The notes under the pieces are model-generated. The model saw only the letters and a list, made by a program, of their open reading frames with translations. It was not told the DNA's origin and did no database searches. A program made the translations under genes and the position numbers. From Runella rosea (GTDB lineage: Bacteria; Bacteroidota; Bacteroidia; Cytophagales; Spirosomataceae), in the NCBI RefSeq assembly GCF_003325355.1, contig NZ_CP030850.1, positions 6,027,001-6,091,000 of the forward strand: 64,000 nucleotides of DNA, written 5' to 3'. Shown here piece after piece: positions 43,091 to 51,148 of the stretch; the first letter of the stretch is position 1, and the number at the start of each line of letters is the position of its first letter.

Positions 43091-43558
43091 TCACTTTTCT
43101 CCATCGTTTTTGCGCATAAATTCAATGATGCTGCGGGCTTCTTCGGAGGTAATGTTTTGGTTAGGCATTCGCACGAGGCATTGCTCAAGGAGTTTTTGGG
43201 CTTCGGCGTCTTCGGCGAGCATCATGTCTACGTTGGTAATCATGTTGATAATCCACTCGGGTTTACGTCTTTTGGTAACTCCTGCCCATCCTGGTCCAAC
43301 AATACGGTCTTCGGTGAGTTTGTGGCACGACGAGCATTTCAGGTCATAGATGTCACTGCCTGTTTTGACCATTTTTTGGTCGAGTGGGTTGGTAAGCGTG
43401 ACGGCTTTGACTTCGGTGCCGTGGGTTTCGGGCTGGTCCAGAATGGCCGTTGAGTCAACTTCGGGGGCTTCGGCGCGTTGTTCGGCTCCCTTGCCTGAGC
43501 AGCCATACCAGATCAGGGCGGTCAGGAGTAGCAGGAACTGAATGGTAGTACGTTTCAT
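43091..43558 (-). CDS. Monohaem cytochrome c lipoprotein of the nos operon
   Basis: A 155-residue c-type cytochrome, probably the electron donor to NosZ. The signal (MKRTTIQFLLLLTALIWYGC) ends in a lipobox-like YGC. The haem motif is CSSCH in YDLKCSSCHKLTEDRIVGPG, and distal Met ligand candidates lie in CLVRMPNQNITSEEARSIIE, the usual MP-N-x region of class I cytochromes. The ATG at 43558 is chosen; a longer frame to 43657 contains no signal. It is the first gene of the operon, with nosZ starting 124 bp downstream. Confidence 0.92.
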   Translation of the reverse strand: MKRTTIQFLLLLTALIWYGCSGKGAEQRAEAPEVDSTAILDQPETHGTEVKAVTLTNPLDQKMVKTGSDIYDLKCSSCHKLTEDRIVGPGWAGVTKRRKPEWIINMITNVDMMLAEDAEAQKLLEQCLVRMPNQNITSEEARSIIEFMRKNDGEK

Positions 43559-43641
43559 CTTTATAGTTGATTTTAGATTTGAAAACAATGGCTTTGCAGC
43601 CTTTTGGTTTTGCAAACCTACGACCCGACCTACCCCAATTC

Positions 43642-43659
43642 TTATGGTTTCGGTCATAA
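43642..43659. promoter_or_regulatory. Candidate Crp/Fnr-type operator upstream of the nos operon
   Basis: TTATG-N8-CATAA inverted repeat, 84 bp upstream of the cytochrome c start and downstream of the Crp/Fnr gene. Spacing and symmetry resemble the two-fold sites of Crp/Fnr regulators, though the half-site is not the classic TTGAT or TGTGA. Confidence 0.4.
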
Positions 43660-43697
43660 AGAATAGCAGACTTTGAGCAGTAAAAATTAGTTATAAA

Positions 43698-43706
43698 TAC
43701 TAAGTA
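43698..43706. promoter_or_regulatory. Palindrome TACTAAGTA in the crp-nos gap
   Basis: Nine-base palindrome (TACT-A-AGTA), repeated as ATACTAAGTAT upstream of the Crp/Fnr gene at 44408-44418. Possibly a shared operator; function inferred only from placement. Confidence 0.35.
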
Positions 43707-43724
43707 ATTATACTCAATTTATAT

Positions 43725-43746
43725 AAAAAAAGCCCCAATTGGGGCT
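43725..43746 (-). terminator. Terminator after the Crp/Fnr gene
   Basis: Perfect 16-bp palindrome AGCCCCAATTGGGGCT (43731-43746) with an A-run to the left, a U-run in the minus-strand transcript, 24 bp past the regulator's stop. Confidence 0.85.
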
Positions 43747-43770
43747 TCAAAAGTGACGAATATCGTTTTT

Positions 43771-44367
43771 TTAATGGCGCACTATCTTATGATCTAGAAG
43801 CGCTAGTTCACCTATTTCGGCTAGGCGTAATACTTTTTTAATGACAGTCTCTACTCTCAAACCTGTCATGTCGGCAATAGCTTGCCGGGTAAAGGGTACT
43901 TCATAGCAAGGGGTGGTCCGTGGGGCTTTATCCTTGAAATAATCAATGATGGTCAAAATCCTTTTTTCAGGATTTTGGGTATTCATGGCGTTGAGTAACT
44001 TGGTCTTATGAAAAAGCCTGATGGCTAGCATTTTAGTGAATTCAAAATGAACCTCGGGGTTGTCGCGTAATAACCTTAAATAATCAGTCTTTTTAAGTAC
44101 CCAAATTCTACAATTTGTGATGGCTTTGGCATTGGCAGGGTAGCTAAAGCCAGCGATTAGGGGAGGTTCGCCAAAACTTTCACCGTGCGAAAATAGTCCT
44201 TGGATATAATCATTGTTTTCGCCAGCATTAAACAATTTAACACTGCCTTCCTCTACCTGAAAATAGAAATGAGCGGGCCAGCTTTCGTGAAAGACGTATT
44301 CGCCTTTTGCAAAGCGATTAAGTGCAGCACCATATTGCTGAAGTAGAGAAGATGGAATCACTGTCAT
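43771..44367 (-). CDS. Crp/Fnr family transcriptional regulator
   Basis: A 198-residue regulator with an N-terminal cyclic-nucleotide-binding-like beta barrel (YVFHESWPAHFYFQVEEGSV, GLFSHGESFGEPPLIAGFSY) and a C-terminal winged helix (VPFTRQAIADMTGLRVETVI). The N-terminal region lacks the four Cys that hold the Fe-S cluster of FNR (only one Cys in ITNC and one in TPCYE), so O2 sensing by cluster loss is unlikely. NO/haem or small-ligand sensing as in DNR/NnrR-type proteins is possible. Its position directly upstream of the cytochrome c-nosZ operon suggests that it controls N2O respiration. Confidence 0.85.
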   Translation of the reverse strand: MTVIPSSLLQQYGAALNRFAKGEYVFHESWPAHFYFQVEEGSVKLFNAGENNDYIQGLFSHGESFGEPPLIAGFSYPANAKAITNCRIWVLKKTDYLRLLRDNPEVHFEFTKMLAIRLFHKTKLLNAMNTQNPEKRILTIIDYFKDKAPRTTPCYEVPFTRQAIADMTGLRVETVIKKVLRLAEIGELALLDHKIVRH

Positions 44368-44400
44368 AACGGTATTGAGTAGTATATTTTACGAAAAATG

Positions 44401-44418
44401 AGTATATATACTAAGTAT
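44401..44418. promoter_or_regulatory. Overlapping palindromes upstream of the Crp/Fnr gene
   Basis: AGTATATATACT (44401-44412) overlaps ATACTAAGTAT (44408-44418), 34-51 bp before the regulator's start codon. The latter shares its core with 43698-43706. Probably an operator or promoter region; autoregulation is an inference. Confidence 0.4.
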
Positions 44419-44536
44419 CGCTATGACGAGCATCATAAATGGCTGAAAAAACAGGTTATAAAGGACAAAAAACAATCACTGACTGTGGAAACAGTCACCA
44501 AAATGATGGAACCTAAAAATTTAGGAAGGTAGAAAA

Positions 44537-45067
44537 TTAGTTTTTCTGTAAACTTCGTGCTTTTCTGAGCAGGGCGGCTTTTCGTAAGGCTTCCTCTTTT
44601 TCGGTCACCAACGACCAGCCGAGCTTGAAAGCAATACAAATAAATACGCCTAACATAACAAACAGAAAGAGAGATACTTTTACACGTGCCTGATAGGTAG
44701 GCGATAGAAGAGCTTGCGAAATGTAAAAAAGTAAATATAGTTGGGTTAAAAACATTGCTGCCACCATGCTTATTACAGAAGTTGGCAATTCTTTCAGGAT
44801 GGCATTGGCTGTTTTAACAACATGCTTCAGAGGAGGTTCGTCCAAAACTAGCTTCCCATTGATGCTAACATAAGATTTTGAAAGTTCAGAAGCCGCGTTT
44901 GATGATTTCATAGGTAAGGTAATAGAATAAGCTGGAAACAAAATGATTAGGTTTTCTATTCCTCTATTTATCCCAAAAGTAGAGAATAGCCAGCCGAGAC
45001 TTCCCAAAAAACAAATTGTTTGTATGCAATAACTTAATGACTGAATAAATGTTATCACAGCCCACAA
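44537..45067 (-). CDS. Membrane protein of unknown function (DUF2975-like pattern)
   Basis: A frame of 176 residues with at least four hydrophobic segments (SYCIQTICFLGSLGWLF, NLIILFPAYSITL, MVAAMFLTQLYLLFYIS, VSLFLFVMLGVFICIAF) and a charged, Lys/Arg-rich tail (EEALRKAALLRKARSLQ). The layout of paired helices around an inner polar stretch recalls DUF2975 membrane proteins, but I would not assert it. The start is uncertain: only a TTG at 45067 is available before the first membrane segment, the next ATG is at 44911, and protein-like sequence continues in frame upstream to about 45190. It lies 170 bp beyond the Crp/Fnr gene's start. Confidence 0.5.
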   Translation of the reverse strand: MWAVITFIQSLSYCIQTICFLGSLGWLFSTFGINRGIENLIILFPAYSITLPMKSSNAASELSKSYVSINGKLVLDEPPLKHVVKTANAILKELPTSVISMVAAMFLTQLYLLFYISQALLSPTYQARVKVSLFLFVMLGVFICIAFKLGWSLVTEKEEALRKAALLRKARSLQKN

Positions 45068-45462
45068 AAATAACGATATGGTATATTCAAAAGAATGATT
45101 TAAATCATTTTTTAATGTACAATTATCTATTCGAGTAAACGTGATTTTGTTGGTTATCAGTGTTCTAGTACAGAAAATTGTACAAAAAGTGATAAGCTTA
45201 TTTTATAAGAAAAATGTTAAACGTAAATCATTTAGAACTGACAGAATCCCTGGATTGGCAAAAAGGAACAATATACCGATTCACACTGAATGGGCTGCTT
45301 AGAAGATATTCGGGGTATTTCGGGTAAAAAAATACGGCTTCCGCAAATAAATGAAAGGGATAAGTTTTTGGGCCAGCCCAAAAACTTATCCTGTAGGGTT
45401 ATGTGTAATTGAAGCACTGCCGTTTGTTTTGTGGTTGGTCATGCTTCGATAAAATACCAAAA
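45068..45462. other. Gene-free stretch before phosphofructokinase
   Basis: A 395-bp AT-rich interval between the membrane protein and the pfkA stop. The left third continues the preceding membrane protein's frame without a normal start codon (TLKNDLNHSFEYTISLFLWA) and may be its true 5' end. The right half holds a 15-bp hairpin at 45358-45391. Nothing else recognisable. Confidence 0.6.
45358..45391 (-). terminator. Hairpin downstream of pfkA
   Basis: Perfect 15-bp inverted repeat GGATAAGTTTTTGGG (45358-45372) and CCCAAAAACTTATCC (45377-45391), 4-nt loop. It lies 72 bp past the pfkA stop. No long U-tract, so termination is likely but not certain. Confidence 0.7.
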
Positions 45463-46440
45463 CTAGGTACTCAGAATTTTCACCATTCGAAGCATATCTT
45501 CGTTAATGGGTTTTGGTAATCGAATCGTATCCCTGAAAGGCGTATAAACGATTTCATTGTGGATGATTCCGACCATCACGTTTTTGTGGTCGTTCATGAG
45601 GCCTTCCACGGCCCCCAAGCCCAAACGGCTTGCCAAAATCCGGTCATAAGCCGTCGGAATACCGCCCCGTTGGATGTGCCCAAGCGTGGTTACCCGAATA
45701 TCAATGTCAATTTCAACCCTTGATTTGATTTTTTCGGCTACTTCGGCGGCGTTTCCTTCTTCATCACCTTCGGCGACCACGATGATGGACGAAGATTTTG
45801 AACGGTTCCAGCCCTGCTTGAGGGTTTCGACGACCTCCGAGATTGGTGTCAATACTTCGGGCACCATCACGATTTCGGCACCACCCGCAATTCCTGATTG
45901 AATGGCAATGTAGCCTGAGTCACGGCCCATTACTTCAATGAAAAAGACGCGGTCGTGTGAATCGGCGGTATCTCTAATCTTATCAATGGCTTCCAGCGCC
46001 GTGTTTACGGCGGTATCGTAGCCAATGGTGTAATCAGTACCGTAGAGATCATTGTCAATCGTTCCTGGAGCGCCTACGGTAGGAATGCCGTATTCATCGT
46101 AAAAAATGGTAGCACCCGTAAACGTTCCGTTTCCACCGATGGCAACGAGTCCTTCGATTCCGAATTTCTGTAGTTGTTCAAACGCTTTTTGACGACCTTC
46201 TTTGGTCATAAACTCTTTGCTGCGGGCCGATTTGAGAATGGTTCCGCCACGCTGAATAATATTGCTTACAGAATGAGAAGTCATCTGATAAATATCACCG
46301 GCAATCATCCCATTGTAACCGCGACGGATACCGTATACTTCTATTCCGTAGTACATAGCAGTACGGACCACAGCGCGGATACAGGCGTTCATACCGGGGG
46401 CGTCACCGCCAGAGGTAAAAACCGCAATTTTTTTAATCAT
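45463..46440 (-). CDS. pfkA: 6-phosphofructokinase (ATP type)
   Basis: Phosphorylates fructose-6-phosphate in glycolysis. The 325-residue length fits the short prokaryotic ATP-dependent form. Motifs: IAVFTSGGDAPGMNACIRAV, the nucleotide loop LVAIGGNGTFTGA, catalytic GAPGTIDNDLYGTDYTIGYD and EVMGRDSGYIAIQSG. The Mg-ATP loop reads GGNGT where most enzymes have GGDGS/T, so Asp is replaced by Asn. The downstream Gly, not Asp-Asp as in PPi-dependent enzymes, still argues for ATP. The ATG at 46440 is preceded by a possible -7 box. Confidence 0.95.
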   Translation of the reverse strand: MIKKIAVFTSGGDAPGMNACIRAVVRTAMYYGIEVYGIRRGYNGMIAGDIYQMTSHSVSNIIQRGGTILKSARSKEFMTKEGRQKAFEQLQKFGIEGLVAIGGNGTFTGATIFYDEYGIPTVGAPGTIDNDLYGTDYTIGYDTAVNTALEAIDKIRDTADSHDRVFFIEVMGRDSGYIAIQSGIAGGAEIVMVPEVLTPISEVVETLKQGWNRSKSSSIIVVAEGDEEGNAAEVAEKIKSRVEIDIDIRVTTLGHIQRGGIPTAYDRILASRLGLGAVEGLMNDHKNVMVGIIHNEIVYTPFRDTIRLPKPINEDMLRMVKILST

Positions 46441-46514
46441 AAGTTAGGCATTAAGGTGGTTTTTTATTTTGGTAGGGTGCAGTATATACCAAACTGCATT
46501 CTACTAAAAACACA

Positions 46515-46522
46515 CAAATTTA
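46515..46522 (-). promoter_or_regulatory. Possible -7 box for pfkA
   Basis: Reads TAAATTTG on the minus strand, matching TAnnTTTG, 75-82 bp upstream of the pfkA start. A clear -33 TTTG is not seen. Confidence 0.35.
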
Positions 46523-47199
46523 TTTTCTATTTCGATGAAAAACCGAATATTTTGAAATTTTCTTGAAAATTTAACTGAACATCAAACGAAAGACAACCCG
46601 AAAACGAGGTCAAATAGGGGTGTCTCTACCCTGGTTTTTATCCCTATGAGCGTCAAAGCTATTGTTTTAGTATCATGGGAAACTTTTGCCAATACCACTA
46701 ACCCAATGCGTAAAATTACTACTTTTGCCCTAGTAACGTAAACTTTTAGGTGTGCCTTGAAGTATAGAGTAATCTATCTAGGTTGCGGCAAGTCAAAGCT
46801 GATTTTAGGGTAAAAACCACAAAAGTCGCCTATATGCGATGGCCATTTTACTGACTTTGAGTTTTTTGCTATCATCATTGGAAAGCTATATCCTTTGAAG
46901 AAATACCCAAAAGTACTGTTAGAAAACTAAATTGCTATCGACTTATAGCAATACTCCGCTAAAAATTTAAATTGGGTTTAATCCGCCCATTTGCTTTAAA
47001 TGCGGGTTTTAAATTTTTGAATTTATTTTTATGCGTGTTAGGGGAAATATCCAGCCATTGAAATAAATCAACGATATAGTAAAATCTGCGTTTCGAGCGA
47101 TTCTACGGATTGTTTGAAATCAAAAACTTTAGCGTACTATTATTGTAGGTTATTTAATTAAAAACAGGGACAGCATTTGGAAGCAAAGTTTAAGCTATA

Positions 47200-47428
47200 G
47201 AATGTATCAGAATTAGTTACAGACCTTAGCGAATTTCTGAAGAATAAAGTTTTTAATATTGGTGAAATATAGCTTTAGGTAACAACTGCAAACTATAAGA
47301 GGTATCATAAAAAAGTAATTTTGCTACCCATGGTACTAGATATTGATAAAATACTTTGTGATAATTCTCTTTATTCAAACGAGCTATTTGCTCTTTACGA
47401 TATTCATAATAAAAGTACACTTACTTAA
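47200..47428 (+). pseudogene. Possible remnant of a degraded coding sequence
   Basis: Two short stretches read like protein: NVSELVTDLSEFLKNKVFNI followed by a stop at 47270, and, from about 47280, VTTANYKRYHKKVILLPMVL continuing DIDKILCDNSLYSNELFALY to a TAA at 47426-47428. The second includes an ATG at 47330. No family recognised. It may be the tail of an inactivated gene or chance; it ends where the membrane protein gene begins. Confidence 0.25.
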
Positions 47429-47436
47429 TACTTAGT

Positions 47437-48564
47437 ATGTATAACCTTATATTATCTTTTGAAAAAAGACTCATGTTTATTATCAATATGAAGCCTTATA
47501 AGCAGGGAGTGATTTTGCTGATTTGTTCTATACCTTTATTGATTTTTACTAATCCTGCTTTTCTATATCGTTTTTTTGAATGTATAAAGGCTGTATCTAA
47601 TGGTTCTGAATATGTTTACTATGAAATTATAGCAAAGCAATCTGAAAATATTTTTGCCAAATTAAATAGTACTTCTTATTTAAGTCATGAATCTAATATG
47701 CAGTTTCGGCTTTTTTTGCCTTTACTCTGTAAATTTTCACCTTTCCAAAGTAAGACCCTGTTTGTGAATTTAATACAATTACCATTAGGAGTAGTATTTT
47801 TTACGCTATTATACAGCGTATTTTATAAAATTTTAAATGATAAAACCCTTACTTTTTGGATGATGGTAGGCACCATGGGTTTATATCTTGGCACAGCCTG
47901 TTATGTTGATTATTTTGGCTTTGGAGACTTTTTTGCTTACTTATTCTTGCTTATTTCTATTCGCTATCCTAATATTTTATTAAAACTCATTAGTTTATTG
48001 TTGGCTTATTATTGCGACGAAAGGGCTTTATTTGGCTCAATATTTGTCCTACTATATTTTGTTATTGTTGAAAACAATAAATTGTTCTTTTCAAGAAACA
48101 GTACAATAGTTGCTATTTCTTGGCTATTTTACTTGATTTCGAGGCTATATTTGCAAGATATTTTCCAATTAAATCACTCTTTTGCAAACGAAGTGTTACC
48201 TCAAATGGGGAAGGTTTTTTATCAAATGGCCAAGATTTGGTCTTTTAGGTTTTGGTCTGCTTTTGAAGGCTTTAATGTTCTTATTTTATTAGGGTATGTT
48301 TTTTTGCTGAAAGAAAAAAAATATTGGCATTTTTCGCTTCTAATTTTAGGGACTTTATTTTCACTGCTTTTTGCAATGATAGCTTTAGATTTAACCAGAG
48401 GAATAACTTATTATTTTGTTTGTTTACCGATTGCTATTCATGTTGTTAAAAATCATTTAAGTCTTCAAGAATTGAAAATAGTAATATTTTTACTAACATT
48501 GATTTGCCTTATTCATCCAACGCTTTCAAAGTTTACTATTTATAACAATATTTCGTTAATGTAA
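47437..48564 (+). CDS. AT-rich polytopic membrane protein, unknown function
   Basis: A 375-residue protein with about nine to ten hydrophobic segments and many Phe, Leu, Ile and Tyr residues. It loosely resembles membrane proteins of polysaccharide synthesis (EpsG/GT-C-type), but no catalytic motif is certain. The coding sequence is markedly more AT-rich than the genes on either side, using many TTT/TTA/ATT codons, which suggests relaxed composition or recent transfer. The ATG at 47437 is used; ATG codons at 47473 and 47488 are alternatives, the latter placing MKPYKQGVILLICSIPLLIF at the start. YfhO follows 50 bp later. Confidence 0.6.
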   Translation: MYNLILSFEKRLMFIINMKPYKQGVILLICSIPLLIFTNPAFLYRFFECIKAVSNGSEYVYYEIIAKQSENIFAKLNSTSYLSHESNMQFRLFLPLLCKFSPFQSKTLFVNLIQLPLGVVFFTLLYSVFYKILNDKTLTFWMMVGTMGLYLGTACYVDYFGFGDFFAYLFLLISIRYPNILLKLISLLLAYYCDERALFGSIFVLLYFVIVENNKLFFSRNSTIVAISWLFYLISRLYLQDIFQLNHSFANEVLPQMGKVFYQMAKIWSFRFWSAFEGFNVLILLGYVFLLKEKKYWHFSLLILGTLFSLLFAMIALDLTRGITYYFVCLPIAIHVVKNHLSLQELKIVIFLLTLICLIHPTLSKFTIYNNISLM

Positions 48565-48614
48565 AATCATAACTTTTAAATAAAGACCAATAAGTACAAA
48601 GATTATTTTATAAA

Positions 48615-51092
48615 ATGAAGAAACAAATCAACCTAAAATCGTTTTTACCATATCTGTTGGTCATTAGTGGCTTTGCTGCTCTTTCTTGGGGATACATGAG
48701 CCCTGTTTTAAAAGGTAAAGTATTAATCCAAAGCGACCCTGTTCAGGCAGCTGGTCTTTCTCATGAAGTATCTGAGTTTTATAAAAAGACGGGAGAGTTT
48801 TCTTACTGGACAAATAGTGCCTTTGGAGGAATGCCCACTTATTTTATTGCGGGGCGACTCTCCAAAGGGGCAGTAGCACCTGTCGGGATGTTTACGACTC
48901 AATTTGGGCAAGGAGGTTACATCTTTTTCTATTTATTGGGGGCTTATTTGTTGTTGTTGGCTTTAGAATGTGGCATGTTAGCAAGTTTGCTGGGAGCAAT
49001 TGCCTTTGCTTTCTTTTCTTATAATATTCAAATTATTGAAGCAGGGCACATTTCAAAAGTCAATGCACTTGCGTTTTCGCCTATCATGATGGCTGGGATG
49101 GTTTGGGCGTATCGGGACAAAAGTTGGATAGGAGCCGCCGTTTTTAGTTTGGGACTTGGGTTAGACCTATGGGCCAATCACGCTCAGATTACCTTCTATT
49201 CGGGATTGTTGATGATTTTCTTAGGGATTTTTGAATTAGTTAGAGCCATTCAGCAAAAATATGTAGGTAAGTTTTTAGTTACCACTGCCCTCATTGCCTT
49301 GTTTGGAGCAATTGTAGTTGCCAATAACACGTCTACCCTTTGGACAACCTTTGAATATACCAAAGAGACCATTCGTGGTAAATCAGAATTATCTCCAAAA
49401 CCAGGACAAACCAAAGTAAGCGACGGCTTAGACCGCGATTATGCCTTTGCGTGGAGTTATGGTAAATTGGAATCGCTGACGTTGCTCATCCCGAATTTCT
49501 CTGGTGGAGCATCGGGAGGTGAACTTGACGAAAAATCGGAAGTGTACAAAACCCTTGGTCGATACAATATCCCTCCCGAAACCGCCTCTCAATTTGTGCG
49601 TCAAATCTCCACATACTGGGGTGACCAGACATTTGTTGGCGGGGGTATTTACGCCGGTGCCATCATTTGTTTTTTGTTTGTCCTTGGCCTTTTCATTGCC
49701 GATAACCGCTATAAGTACCCTTTTGCGGTTGCTTTTGTGTTCTTCCTGTTTATTTCGTGGGGAAAAAACCTTGCCATTTTCAATTATACCCTGTTTGATT
49801 ACGCCCCGATGTTTAACAAATTTCGGGCGGTGAGCATGGCCATGTCGTTGGTTCAGTTGTGTATGGCGGTTATTGCAGCTTTAGGGGTTAAAAGCTTGTT
49901 GGCAAATAAGCCCAATTGGTCGGAGTTGAAGCGTCCTTTTTACATAAGTTTAGGATTGACGGGAGGGGTGGCGCTCTTGTTTGCGCTGGTACCCGGCTTG
50001 TTTGATTTTAGAAGCGAAAACGACCCGCGTTTTGTAGAAAACCTCACGCAGCAGTTTGGCAATAACCGGGCCGCTGCCAATGAAATCTATACTGCCTTAT
50101 TGTCCGATCGTAGTGATATGTTGAGAGCTGATGCCTTCCGGAGCCTCATTTTTATTCTCCTTGGTGCGGGGCTGGTGTGGGCTTATGCCAACCAAATGCT
50201 CAAAAATGTGACTGCCGTGGCAGGGCTATTGGCAGGCTTAGTTTTGATAGATATGTGGGCCGTTGACCGTCGTTATTTGAATAACGATAGCTTCCAACAA
50301 AAATATTATTCGTACGATGACCTGTTTCAGCCTAGCCCTGCCAACCTTCAAATCATGCAGGATACGGACCCGAACTACCGTGTCATTGACTTGACAACGA
50401 GCCCGTTTCAGGACGCCAAACCCTCGTATTTTCATAAATCACTGGGTGGTTATCATGGTGCTACGCTGCGCCGGTACCGCGAGGTGGTAGATGCGCAAAT
50501 GTCTAAGAACAACATGGCGGTGTACAACATGCTCAATACCCGCTATTTTATTGTGCCAGCTCAGGATGGGCAACCTACCGTACAGCGTAATCCCGAGGCT
50601 TTAGGGAATGCGTGGTTTGTGAAAGAAGTAAAGCAGGTAAACAATGCCGATGAAGAATTAAAGGCATTGGATTCCTTTAATCCTCGTCTAACGGCATTTG
50701 TCGATAAGCGCTTTGCGGACCAGTTAAAAACCGTGAGTCTGCAGGCCGATACCTCGGCGACCATTCGACTGACGGAGTATAAGCCCAATCATTTGACCTA
50801 CGCTTCTGACTCCAAAGTGGCGCAGGTGGCGGTTTTTTCCGAAATTTACTACCGGGGAGGAATTGATTGGAAAGCCTACGTGGACGGTCAAGAAACGCCG
50901 CACTTTCGGGCCAATTATATTCTTCGGGCCATGACCGTCCCTTCAGGTAAGCACAAAATTGAGTTCAAATTTGATCCCCCTGCTGTCAAAACTGGACAAC
51001 AGATTGACCGCTTTGCGGCGGTCGCCTGGATTTTGCTATTGGCGGGGGCTGTTTTTATGGAATACCGTCGTAAGCCTACCGAAGATTTGTAA
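48615..51092 (+). CDS. YfhO family membrane protein
   Basis: An 825-residue polytopic protein of the YfhO family (DUF6044/GT-C-like), associated with glycosylation of lipoteichoic acid or other envelope polymers in Firmicutes and widespread in Bacteroidota. It has MKKQINLKSFLPYLLVISGF, the family acidic loop IQSDPVQAAGLSHEVSEFY, WTNSAFGGMPTYF and about a dozen membrane helices up to residue 540. A large extracytoplasmic C-terminal domain (RYFIVPAQDG, EIYYRGGIDWKAYVDG) and a last helix complete it. Donor and acceptor are unknown. A shared hairpin ends it against the convergent GT-C gene. Confidence 0.85.
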   Translation: MKKQINLKSFLPYLLVISGFAALSWGYMSPVLKGKVLIQSDPVQAAGLSHEVSEFYKKTGEFSYWTNSAFGGMPTYFIAGRLSKGAVAPVGMFTTQFGQGGYIFFYLLGAYLLLLALECGMLASLLGAIAFAFFSYNIQIIEAGHISKVNALAFSPIMMAGMVWAYRDKSWIGAAVFSLGLGLDLWANHAQITFYSGLLMIFLGIFELVRAIQQKYVGKFLVTTALIALFGAIVVANNTSTLWTTFEYTKETIRGKSELSPKPGQTKVSDGLDRDYAFAWSYGKLESLTLLIPNFSGGASGGELDEKSEVYKTLGRYNIPPETASQFVRQISTYWGDQTFVGGGIYAGAIICFLFVLGLFIADNRYKYPFAVAFVFFLFISWGKNLAIFNYTLFDYAPMFNKFRAVSMAMSLVQLCMAVIAALGVKSLLANKPNWSELKRPFYISLGLTGGVALLFALVPGLFDFRSENDPRFVENLTQQFGNNRAAANEIYTALLSDRSDMLRADAFRSLIFILLGAGLVWAYANQMLKNVTAVAGLLAGLVLIDMWAVDRRYLNNDSFQQKYYSYDDLFQPSPANLQIMQDTDPNYRVIDLTTSPFQDAKPSYFHKSLGGYHGATLRRYREVVDAQMSKNNMAVYNMLNTRYFIVPAQDGQPTVQRNPEALGNAWFVKEVKQVNNADEELKALDSFNPRLTAFVDKRFADQLKTVSLQADTSATIRLTEYKPNHLTYASDSKVAQVAVFSEIYYRGGIDWKAYVDGQETPHFRANYILRAMTVPSGKHKIEFKFDPPAVKTGQQIDRFAAVAWILLLAGAVFMEYRRKPTEDL

Positions 51093-51116
51093 GAGGTAGA
51101 TATAGATGTTCAATTT

Positions 51117-51148
51117 GAAGGGAATCTGGTTATTGAATCAGGTTCCCT
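51117..51148. terminator. Bidirectional terminator between YfhO and the GT-C gene
   Basis: Stem AAGGGAA-TCTG (51117-51127) with CAGG-TTCCCTT (51138-51148) and T-run on the plus side. It overlaps the last codons of the minus-strand gene, which ends at 51130. Confidence 0.75.

Larger units (their letters stand above)
46441..47436. other. About 1 kb AT-rich intergenic region
   Basis: No intact gene longer than 60 codons. It holds the pfkA leader with a possible promoter (46515-46522), an imperfect inverted repeat (GGTTTTTATCCCTA at 46633-46646 and TAGGGTAAAAACC at 46806-46818), and protein-like stretches near its right end (47200-47428). The rest shows no recognisable element. Its composition is as AT-rich as the following membrane protein gene. 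Confidence 0.6.

Noticed and set aside
46441-47436. tRNA or structured RNA in the 1 kb gap
   Set aside because: No cloverleaf or conserved riboswitch core was recognised by eye; a covariance search (Infernal/Rfam, tRNAscan) would be decisive.
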